A DNA stretch of 12,230 nt from JBLHKS01 sp047620505 (lineage in GTDB: Bacteria; Verrucomicrobiota; Verrucomicrobiia; Verrucomicrobiales; DEV007): assembly GCA_047620505.1 (NCBI GenBank), contig JBLHKS010000210.1, forward strand, positions 1-12,230, given 5' to 3'. The position numbers and the translations under genes were made by a program. Below the pieces are notes generated by a model, which saw nothing but the letters and a program-made list of their open reading frames with translations, was not told where the DNA came from and ran no database searches. Shown piece by piece: positions 5,252-11,147 of this stretch (positions are counted from its first letter, which is position 1; each line of letters begins with the position of its first letter).

Positions 5252-7165
5252 CTACAGTGCGGTCCCGTACTTTTTGTAGTGGAGTTCGTCGGCCTGGCTG
5301 ACCCAGCGGCCTCGGAAAATCTCGTTTTTGGAGACACCGCAGAGTTCAGCGACGGATCGAACGTTTTCGGGCTCCCAGAGCGCGATCTGTTTGAACGTGT
5401 GAATTTCCTGAGAGTTTAGCCAAGCTCCAATGTCAGGCGTGATTCCGTTGATTTGAGTGAGGTCGTCCGGGCTGACTGGGATCTGGTAGTAGACGATTCC
5501 GAGTTTTCCATCCGTCCGGAAATACTCACCGGCGAACGCCGCTTTTTTTCGTGTCATCTGGCTTAGCTTCCAAGCGTGCGGAATCCACTCTTCGAGATAA
5601 ATCCGCTGCCGCTCGATTCCCAGCCGGTTGGCAATCGCGCGGACGTTGGATTCTGACCAATCGGCAACCTGGCGGAATTTCCAGATCCCAAGCATGTTCA
5701 GTTTCCCTGAATAATCAGCAGAGATACCTGGAACTTGCGAGAGATCGTCGATCTGCTCTGGTGGCGCTTTGTAGATCACGCCGAGATCGCCGTCGGCGCG
5801 GACGTTTTCCGTCGCGTAGTTGCGTTCGATTTTCCGGCTGTAATCACTCAAAGTCGGATTCGCTGAACCCCACTCGGGATTCGCGCTGTAGACTTCCCAA
5901 TGATATCGGCGCGCCTGCGGAATCCAGCGCTCGCTGGCGATTCGCTCCGCAGTCCGCTCGACGCTTTCTCCGATTTTGATCACGTTGAGTCGCGACCAGC
6001 TCGCGATCTGTTTGTATCGAAAAATGCCGAGTTTGTGGAGCTCTTCGACGATGAGCGGACCGATTCCGTTGATGCGATGCAACTCGTCGACGAGTTCGGG
6101 CGGCTCGCGGAAAATGATGCCGAGAATCGGGTCGGCGCCGACGTCTTCGCCGGTGAATTCGCTCAGTATTTTGGATTCGTGATCGACCTCTTCCGGAGCG
6201 AGGTACGGCGGCGCGTTCTCAGTTTCGAACAGCGGCAGGAGTTCCTTGGCCTGAGGAATCCAGCGGTCGCGTCCGATCCGAGTTTCGTGTTTTTCGAGCC
6301 GCTTGCTGTATTGCTGGTCCTCTTGTTTCGACCAGTTTGCGATCTGCTTGAAGCGGTAGACGCCGAGTTCGTTAAGCGAGCGTTCGACGCTTGGCCCAAC
6401 GCCTTTGATCATCCGAAGTGGATCGAGAACGGTCGGTTCGACCTCGTAGATGATGCCCAGAATCGGGTCGACTCGGACGGGTTCGTCTTGGAAATGTTCG
6501 GCGAGAACTCGGCCGTGATCGACGGTGTCTGGAGCCGATTGATCGACGACAATCGCGGAAGCACCACCCATCGCAAGGTCGGTAATTTCGCCGGCATCGA
6601 GGCCAGGGCCGGACGTGTCGAGCTCTTCATCCTCGTCTTCGGCCTGCTCAATGATCAGTCCGCCGCCGAGCAAGACGGGAGCAGCAGCTGCTGGTTCTGC
6701 GGGGGCCTCGACTTGGGGCTTTGGATCTGTTTTTACCGCCACAGCCTCTGGAATCGGAGCCGCGATCGGGACTGGCGGCGGAAACGGCATTTCATCAAAA
6801 TCCGGCGAAGATTTCGCCTTGGTCGTAGCCGGCTTAGCTGCTGGTTCCGGCTCTGGAGCGCGATTCAACATCTCTGGTGCCGGCTTTGGAACCGTCGCGC
6901 GTGGAGCCAGCGGTTTTGGCTGCAGCCCCGATTCAAGGACGACTACGGGCTTAGCTTCAGGCTCAGATCGGCTCCAATCGATGTCCTGACGGAGTTGCAG
7001 AAGTTCGGCCTCGAGATCTCGACGCTCGGCCTGAAGTCTGGCGAGTTGATCGGAGTCCACGAACCAACGTGCTCTGGCATAGCGAACGCCAAGCACAATA
7101 CAGACGGCAAGAAAAACCCAAGTCCAGATGCCGTAGGCACCCAGGAGAAAAAAGAAAGTATCCAT
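5252..7165 (-). CDS. Membrane-anchored protein with four tandem helix-hairpin-helix (COG3743-like) repeats
   Basis: A 637-residue protein. A transmembrane helix (residues 9-28) is followed by basic R-Y-A-R-A-R, predicting a cytoplasmic C-terminal bulk. Residues 37-62 form a coiled coil (L-A-R-L-Q-A-E-R-R-D-L-E-A-E-L). Residues 66-185 are Pro/Ala-rich then acidic. Four repeats follow at about 220-308, 333-419, 446-534 and 545-629. Each has D-P/G-x-L-G-I-(I/V)-(Y/F), a Pro-containing link, D-x-L-x-x-(I/V)-x-G-(I/V) hairpin, (L)-G-(I/V)-(Y/F)-x-(F/Y)-(K/R)-Q-(I/V)-A-x-W and R-W-(I/V)-x-Q-A. This is the HhH/H3TH pattern of proteins often annotated as 'predicted 5' DNA nuclease, FEN1-like'; HhH units usually bind nucleic acid without sequence specificity. 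No catalytic domain is visible, so binding rather than cleavage is likelier. It is the last gene of the OmpA operon, 60 nt after the small coiled-coil gene. The leader has no Shine-Dalgarno site and is C-rich. Family is confident, function inferred. Confidence 0.85.
   Translation of the reverse strand: MDTFFFLLGAYGIWTWVFLAVCIVLGVRYARARWFVDSDQLARLQAERRDLEAELLQLRQDIDWSRSEPEAKPVVVLESGLQPKPLAPRATVPKPAPEMLNRAPEPEPAAKPATTKAKSSPDFDEMPFPPPVPIAAPIPEAVAVKTDPKPQVEAPAEPAAAAPVLLGGGLIIEQAEDEDEELDTSGPGLDAGEITDLAMGGASAIVVDQSAPDTVDHGRVLAEHFQDEPVRVDPILGIIYEVEPTVLDPLRMIKGVGPSVERSLNELGVYRFKQIANWSKQEDQQYSKRLEKHETRIGRDRWIPQAKELLPLFETENAPPYLAPEEVDHESKILSEFTGEDVGADPILGIIFREPPELVDELHRINGIGPLIVEELHKLGIFRYKQIASWSRLNVIKIGESVERTAERIASERWIPQARRYHWEVYSANPEWGSANPTLSDYSRKIERNYATENVRADGDLGVIYKAPPEQIDDLSQVPGISADYSGKLNMLGIWKFRQVADWSESNVRAIANRLGIERQRIYLEEWIPHAWKLSQMTRKKAAFAGEYFRTDGKLGIVYYQIPVSPDDLTQINGITPDIGAWLNSQEIHTFKQIALWEPENVRSVAELCGVSKNEIFRGRWVSQADELHYKKYGTAL
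5279..6508 (-). repeat. Four tandem HhH repeat units within the membrane-anchored HhH gene
   Basis: Units lie at about 6508-6242, 6169-5909, 5830-5564 and 5533-5279 (minus strand), each about 85-90 codons. The glycine hairpin is complete in unit 1 (K-G-V-G-P) and unit 2 (N-G-I-G-P), altered in unit 3 (P-G-I-S-A) and partly altered in unit 4 (N-G-I-T-P). The L-G-I-(I/V)-(Y/F) strand and the F-(K/R)-Q-(I/V)-A-x-W segment are kept in all four, apart from F to Y in unit 2. Confidence 0.8.
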
Positions 7166-7225
7166 TCGCGCGGGGGGAGGGGTGGAGGTCAGCGAAGTTT
7201 GTAGAAATTGGTGATCGAATTGGGA

Positions 7226-7471
7226 TCAGCCAGAGGATTGCAGTGGAGATTCGGATTCGCCCGCGGGCTTGATCGCGGCAGGGCCACGAGATTGAAGTTG
7301 GTCAATTTCGCGGCACATCGCGGTGTTTTCGTCCAGCAGCTGCTGAATTCGACTCCGTTCGTTGCGCCAGCGTGACCATCCGCCGAGCAATCCGGCAGTG
7401 AAGCCAACTACGGCCACTGCCGAGAGCGCCAGCATGCTTGGGCCGAAGAGATCCATGGAAAAGGCTAACAT
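7226..7471 (-). CDS. Small single-pass membrane protein with coiled coil
   Basis: An 81-residue protein of no recognised family. A hydrophobic helix at about residues 13-33 is followed by W-S-R-W-R-N-E-R-S-R, which by the positive-inside rule puts the C-terminus in the cytoplasm. Residues 37-61 have a heptad-like pattern (I-Q-Q-L-L-D-E-N-T-A-M-C-R-E-I-D-Q-L). The tail is Ser/Pro/Glu-rich. The gene starts 22 nt after the OmpA-like gene and stops 60 nt before the HhH gene, so it is the middle gene of the operon. It repeats in miniature the N-terminal plan of the HhH protein (membrane helix then coiled coil), and the two could pair through their coiled coils (inference). A second in-frame ATG at 7456 (residue 6) is an equally possible start; neither has a Shine-Dalgarno site. 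Confidence 0.7.
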   Translation of the reverse strand: MLAFSMDLFGPSMLALSAVAVVGFTAGLLGGWSRWRNERSRIQQLLDENTAMCREIDQLQSRGPAAIKPAGESESPLQSSG

Positions 7472-7493
7472 TTGGGTTTGGATTGGCGGTTTT

Positions 7494-8798
7494 CTAGTCT
7501 TCGCCGGATTTTCGGATCAACCGAAGTTCTGCGCGGCGATCATCGCGAGCTTCGGCGGGAGTCGGCTTGTAACCGGCTTCGCGACGCACGATTTCTGCGC
7601 TCGTGCGGTCAACCACGATGTTGTGCTCCTCAAAATACTGCTGAATCCGCTCCGCGCGTTGTCCTGCTAGCCACCGATTGAAGGACGCGTCGCCCATGTT
7701 GTCTGCAAATCCGACAACCTCGACTTGGTAAGCGGCTCCGAAGTCGCTCAAGGCCTTGATCGCTTTGTCGAGCGTCTTCATGTCGGTTTCGTTCATGTAG
7801 CTCGATTTGCGGGCGAAATAGATCGTAAATTCACCGAGAGCTTCTTCTAAATTGGCGAGCTGTTCCGGCGTTGCGGGCGGCAGTTCGGGCTCTGGCTCTG
7901 GCTCGGGTTCCGGTTCAGGCTCGGGGACTGGAAGTGGAGAGGGTTCGGGAGCTGGCTCGGGCCCCGGATCTGGAGCTGGGCCTGGCTGAACTGGCTCGGG
8001 AGTCGGAACGGCTGGATCTGGCGTAGGCCCGGGTTCCGGATTTGGAGCCGGTTCTGGCGGCGAACCGATCGCAACTGTCGGCGCCCCAGTCGTAGGAATC
8101 GGCCGTGGCGGGACATCAGCCAAACGCAAGCCGTCAACATTCGTGGAAGCCGTTATCGGAGCGGCTTTGCTCAGGGCACTCCGGATTTCATTCAGCTTGA
8201 CCGCCCCGCCGTCGACACCGCCTCGAATCGTCCACGCTTCGTCACTGGCTTCGATCACTCCATCCGGGCAGGAAGTCATAAATCGCGGAAGAAACTCAAC
8301 CAGATTAGACGTCCATTCCGCCGTCCGGACTTCACCCGTCACTTTCAGCAGCTGCTGGTCTCCGGCGGTGAAAATCACTTCGTCGACAATCGTGATTTCC
8401 CGAATCGCCATCACTAGTTGGTCCCTCGCACCGCTGTCAGAAATCTGGCCTTCCAGCCGAATCGAGTGGCCATCAATCGTTGCGCTGATCGTCGAACTCG
8501 TCGTCGCCACATCAATCTGGTTTTTCACAATCGCGCCAGCTGAAATCGCTTTCTCGGCGACTTTCATCGCGGCTTCCCGGATTTCGACAGCGCCGACGCG
8601 TCCGTCGATCGTTCCGTTCAGACCGTCGAAAACCGCGTTCACGTGCTCAAAAGCCGATTCGCTTTCCAGCGCGCCAGCGACCTGGTCTTCAAGGCGTTCC
8701 TCGATATTGCCGCGCAGCAACAAGCTCAAACCGCCTGCGGCAAGGGCCGTCCAAGCGATCAAACAGACTATGATAAAAATTCTGCGACCTCGGTGCAT
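7494..8798 (-). CDS. OmpA-family protein with N-terminal membrane anchor, BON-like repeats and Pro/Glu linker
   Basis: A 434-residue protein. Basic M-H-R-G-R-R precedes a hydrophobic helix (6-28), consistent with N-in anchoring and a periplasmic body. Residues about 31-225 look like two to three BON-like units: G-L-N-G-T-I-D-G-R-V (59-68), I-S-A-T-I-D-G-H-S-I-R-L-E-G-Q-I (104-119) and L-L-K-V-T-G-E-V (150-157), each followed by a helix. Residues 229-309 are a Pro/Glu/Ala linker with an uninterrupted P-E alternation at about 291-305. Residues about 319-428 form an OmpA C-terminal domain (F-T-I-Y-F-A, V-E-V-V-G-F-A-D, N-R-W-L-A-G-Q-R-A-E-R-I-Q-Q-Y-F, R-R-A-E-L-R-L); family Asp and Arg residues for peptidoglycan binding are in G-F-A-D and Q-R-A-E. 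The order resembles mycobacterial OmpATb/ArfA (BON then OmpA), but with a long linker. First gene of a three-gene operon. The ATG has no Shine-Dalgarno site. Confidence 0.85.
   Translation of the reverse strand: MHRGRRIFIIVCLIAWTALAAGGLSLLLRGNIEERLEDQVAGALESESAFEHVNAVFDGLNGTIDGRVGAVEIREAAMKVAEKAISAGAIVKNQIDVATTSSTISATIDGHSIRLEGQISDSGARDQLVMAIREITIVDEVIFTAGDQQLLKVTGEVRTAEWTSNLVEFLPRFMTSCPDGVIEASDEAWTIRGGVDGGAVKLNEIRSALSKAAPITASTNVDGLRLADVPPRPIPTTGAPTVAIGSPPEPAPNPEPGPTPDPAVPTPEPVQPGPAPDPGPEPAPEPSPLPVPEPEPEPEPEPEPELPPATPEQLANLEEALGEFTIYFARKSSYMNETDMKTLDKAIKALSDFGAAYQVEVVGFADNMGDASFNRWLAGQRAERIQQYFEEHNIVVDRTSAEIVRREAGYKPTPAEARDDRRAELRLIRKSGED
7872..8114 (-). repeat. Low-complexity Pro/Glu linker coding region
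   Basis: This encodes residues 229-309 of the OmpA-family protein, alternating Pro with Glu, Ala, Asp, Gly and Thr and ending in pure Pro-Glu dipeptides. Such stretches are rigid and extended, like the linker of TonB, and may span part of the periplasm to reach peptidoglycan. The DNA is a degenerate hexamer repeat and so prone to length variation. Confidence 0.75.
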
Positions 8799-9084
8799 TA
8801 CTGTTTATAGCGAAAAACTACGGAAAATATAGCGCTTGATTGGCTGGCGCCAACCCCGTTCTCTCAAATCTCTGCCAAATTCCGTCTAAACTTGCAATAA
8901 TTTTCAGAATTAAGACGCGAAATTAGTTTTTAGCCTGCCTTGCTCAGTAGAAAAACTAGAAAATGCGAATCAGCTGAAGCCCACGCAAAACGCGTCACAG
9001 CAAGGAACTTGGCGACAAGCATTAGTGGGGATAAATTCAATTCGGCAGCCGCCGCCCCTAAAAAATCATCTGGATCGAGATCCC
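8799..9084. promoter_or_regulatory. Divergent intergenic region between the OmpA operon and the sigma factor gene
   Basis: These 286 bases contain no supported gene and are AT-richer than the flanks. They must hold the promoters of both the minus-strand OmpA operon and the plus-strand sigma/FecR operon. A 7-bp inverted repeat (CCTTGCT 8938-8944, AGCAAGG 8999-9005, 54-nt loop) could fold in the sigma-factor leader. GGAACTT (9004-9010) resembles an ECF-type -35 element, but no convincing -10 partner was seen. A 5-bp hairpin (TTGGC 8840-8844, GCCAA 8849-8853) overlaps the candidate -35 box of the OmpA operon. Confidence 0.5.
8826..8853 (-). promoter_or_regulatory. Candidate promoter of the OmpA operon
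   Basis: Read on the minus strand, TTGGCG (8853-8848) and TATATT (8831-8826) lie 16 bp apart and fit a sigma-70-like -35/-10 pair. Transcription would start near 8819, giving a leader of about 20 nt. A second TATAAA-like box nearer the ATG follows a repeated CGCTATA word, but would leave almost no leader. Confidence 0.35.
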
Positions 9085-9642
9085 ATGCTCACAAACGAAG
9101 AATTCGTCGAACACGTCCGCGAGTATCAGTCCGGTCTCCGTGCGTACGTTCGATCGCTTGGAGTCGACGCGCTCTGGGTCGATGACGTCGCTCAGGAAGC
9201 CCTCGTGATCGCCTACGAAAGACGCGACCGCTTCGACGTAAATCTTTCCTTCAGAAATTGGGTCTGGGGCATTGCCCGAAACTGCGTTCTCAACGACCGG
9301 CGCAAATCCGCACGGCGAAATCGGATCCTGAACGACAACCTGACCGACATCCTCGTTTCGACCAGCAGCGCAAGCGACGAAGTGGAAGAGCACAACGACC
9401 TCGACCAGTACCGGCTTGCCGCTCTTAAAGAGTGCCTTTCCCAGATTCCCGAAAAGAGCCGCGAAATGCTCCGACAGCGTTACGAACTCAATCTCAAAGC
9501 GACCGACCTCGCCGAGGCGCTCGACATGAAATCCGCCGCCGTTCGAAAATCTCTCGAACGCATTCGATCTTCAATGCGCAAGTGCATGGAAACCCGCATC
9601 GCGCAAATAGCCGGGCTCTCCGCCCTCCCTTCCGCATCTTAA
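9085..9642 (+). CDS. ECF-type sigma-70 family RNA polymerase sigma factor
   Basis: A 185-residue protein read from ATG 9085. An in-frame GTG at 9025 would add 20 residues with no family similarity, whereas M-L-T-N-E-E-F-V-E-H-V-R matches the usual start of PVC ECF sigma factors. Region 2 (about 10-80) contains Y-V-R-S-L-G, D-D-V-A-Q-E-A-L-V-I-A-Y-E-R (core binding and -10 recognition) and F-R-N-W-V-W-G-I-A-R-N. Region 4 (about 112-168) contains L-S-Q-I-P-E-K-S-R-E-M-L and helix-turn-helix L-A-E-A-L-D-M-K-S-A-A-V-R-K-S-L-E-R-I-R for -35 binding. No region 3 is present, as expected for ECF factors. It resembles the group annotated as Rhodopirellula/Verrucomicrobium-type sigma-70. The FecR-like gene starts 19 nt after its stop and is the likely regulator. 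Ribosome site is weak at best. Confidence 0.9.
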   Translation: MLTNEEFVEHVREYQSGLRAYVRSLGVDALWVDDVAQEALVIAYERRDRFDVNLSFRNWVWGIARNCVLNDRRKSARRNRILNDNLTDILVSTSSASDEVEEHNDLDQYRLAALKECLSQIPEKSREMLRQRYELNLKATDLAEALDMKSAAVRKSLERIRSSMRKCMETRIAQIAGLSALPSAS

Positions 9643-9661
9643 TTCTGAGCCGCTTAAAATA

Positions 9662-11116
9662 ATGACTGACCAGCAGTTCAACGAACTTCTCTCTCACTTT
9701 CTCGACGGCAGCCTGCCCGAGGACCACCTTGCTTCGATCCTCGCCCTTGAGCCGAATCGCGCCGCTCAAACTCGGCAGGAGCTCGAACTCGTCGATCTCA
9801 TCGAACAATGCGTGAAGCCGGAGCGCAGCTACCAGGCTTTTCGCGATGGGCTCGAAACTCGCGTTTGCGCGAAACGCAGCGAAGACGCCTTCATCGAGGC
9901 CCTGATCCCGAAGCTTCGAGAAATCGACGAGCGCATGGCGGTCGAAGCGACTGAAGTCGTCGAAAAAGAGCAGATCGCCGCGAAAATCGTCCGTTTTCCG
10001 TTCATCCGCCGCGTTTGGGCAGGGGGCCTCGCCGCAGCAGCTGCTGTCGCGCTTCTCCTTTCGATTCCGGTGATGATGATCAATCAGGCCAGCGCTGGAT
10101 TCGCGACGGTCGGCCAAACCGAGAACGCCGTCTGGGAAAAAACATCCGAACCGATCGAGTGGGCTCGCGGCTCAACGGTCATGCCCGGCGAACCCGTTCG
10201 GCTGCGCGCCGGCAAGGCTCGGATCGACTTCGACAACGGCAATCGTCTGACAATCGAAGGCCCGGCCGAAATCCACCTCGTTTCCGCTTCCGAAGCCCAG
10301 CTGATCAGCGGCAAGCTCGTTGCAACGGTCGAGCCTGGAAACGATCCCTTCATCATCCACACTCCGGATGTAAATTTCGAACTCGACGGAGCTTCCACCG
10401 CGATTCGCATCAAAGAAAATTCCACTGAAGCGACACAGCTTTCGCTCGAAGGTGAGGCGTTCGCATTTCAGACCAACGACAAGGCCAACGGCAACGTCAT
10501 CGGAGCCGGTCAGTCGATCGTCTTCAAGCCAAACCACGGAATTGACCACGCCAGCTCGGACGTGAAATCCTATCACGACCACCTCCCCTTGCTTTCCGGA
10601 ATCGAAAGCTACAGCCAGCCGATTCAATTCGCGCTCGAAGGTTCCATGCTCGGCAGCGAGCCCGCGCCTCCAGGGGTGATGCAGGTCGTCATGGAGCACT
10701 TCAAACTCACTCTGCCAAAGGGATTTGAGTTCGATTTCGTCTCTGGAGATGAATTTGATTTTGGCCCGATGCGGCTGAATTCCCCGAAAGCTGTCCGCAG
10801 CTACCGCCTCGAAGTTGAATCGTTCCAGGTCGCTTCTGCGGAATTCGATCAGGGTTTCATCAACGGCTTCATCACATTCGACAGCCCGATTCTTGGCGTT
10901 TCCACGACCGCTGAGTCGTTGCTCGAGTCCGACGCACTGAATCAAGTCGACGGCAGCGACGCGCTCGCTGCTTTCGGATTCCTGCCTGACGAACGCGGGC
11001 TGGAAGACGGTGACCGAATTCAGATTCTGGACGGCGGTCGCACGCTTGGATTCCGGATCAAGGTCGCTGATCGAAACACGCTCGCCCAGCTGCGGGTTTT
11101 CGTGGCCGTGAAGTAA
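9662..11116 (+). CDS. FecR-like transmembrane regulator with extra C-terminal beta-rich domain
   Basis: A 484-residue protein. Residues 1-65 resemble the N-terminal anti-sigma segment of FecR-type regulators (F-N-E-L-L-S-H-F-L-D-G-S-L-P-E-D, then an L-x-L-x-D-L-I-E helix), without a zinc-binding His/Cys set. A transmembrane helix lies at about 116-140 after basic R-F-P-F-I-R-R, so the N-terminus is cytoplasmic and the rest periplasmic. Residues about 160-270 are FecR-like: L-R-A-G-K-A-R-I-D-F-D-N-G-N-R-L-T-I-E-G-P-A-E-I, L-I-S-G-K-L-V-A-T-V and F-I-I-H-T-P. The usual D-L-G-T motif after the last element is replaced by E-L-D-G-A-S-T-A. Residues about 335-484 form a further domain (G-F-I-T-F-D-S-P-I-L-G-V, R-G-L-E-D-G-D-R-I) similar, from memory, to beta-domains in exported PEP-CTERM-type proteins. 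It lies 19 nt after the sigma gene, so it probably controls it. No Shine-Dalgarno site; the start is preceded by AAAATA. Confidence 0.82.
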   Translation: MTDQQFNELLSHFLDGSLPEDHLASILALEPNRAAQTRQELELVDLIEQCVKPERSYQAFRDGLETRVCAKRSEDAFIEALIPKLREIDERMAVEATEVVEKEQIAAKIVRFPFIRRVWAGGLAAAAAVALLLSIPVMMINQASAGFATVGQTENAVWEKTSEPIEWARGSTVMPGEPVRLRAGKARIDFDNGNRLTIEGPAEIHLVSASEAQLISGKLVATVEPGNDPFIIHTPDVNFELDGASTAIRIKENSTEATQLSLEGEAFAFQTNDKANGNVIGAGQSIVFKPNHGIDHASSDVKSYHDHLPLLSGIESYSQPIQFALEGSMLGSEPAPPGVMQVVMEHFKLTLPKGFEFDFVSGDEFDFGPMRLNSPKAVRSYRLEVESFQVASAEFDQGFINGFITFDSPILGVSTTAESLLESDALNQVDGSDALAAFGFLPDERGLEDGDRIQILDGGRTLGFRIKVADRNTLAQLRVFVAVK

Positions 11117-11147
11117 GCGAGGAGCCGTTTTACCCTCTCAGCTCGCT
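11116..11147. terminator. Possible hairpin between convergent FecR and cytochrome genes
   Basis: AGCGAG (11116-11121) and CTCGCT (11142-11147) are complementary around a 20-nt loop that spans the 13-nt gap between the two stop codons. It lacks a T-tract on both strands and overlaps coding sequence, so it is only a weak candidate for a shared terminator. Confidence 0.25.

Noticed and set aside
5252..7165. Annotating the HhH protein as a functional flap endonuclease
   Set aside because: Only the H3TH/HhH-type repeats are present; there is no visible acidic metal-binding nuclease domain, so a cleavage activity cannot be supported.
5900..7204. Long plus-strand open frame (434 codons) opposite the HhH gene
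   Set aside because: Its translation is rich in Arg/Phe/Asp without any family motif and is antisense to a gene with four clear protein repeats; it is a by-product of codon use on the other strand.
7872..8114. Possible CRISPR-like or tandem DNA repeat
   Set aside because: The periodicity comes from Pro-Glu/Pro-Ala codons in a protein linker, with no spacers or conserved repeat unit.
8143..8832. Plus-strand open frame of 229 codons opposite the OmpA-like gene
   Set aside because: Low-complexity Ser/Ile/Thr translation with no motif, fully antisense to the BON-like region and membrane anchor.
8892..8970. Sigma-70 promoter for the sigma factor gene built on TTGCAA (8892) or TTGCTC (8940)
   Set aside because: No acceptable -10 hexamer at 15-19 bp from either box.
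9025..9084. GTG-initiated N-terminal extension of the sigma factor
   Set aside because: The added residues (Pro-rich, polar) do not resemble sigma region 1/2, while ATG 9085 begins with a family-typical segment.
10172..10945. Minus-strand open frame of 257 codons opposite the FecR-like gene
   Set aside because: No recognisable motif and antisense to clear FecR features; an artefact of GC-rich codon positions.
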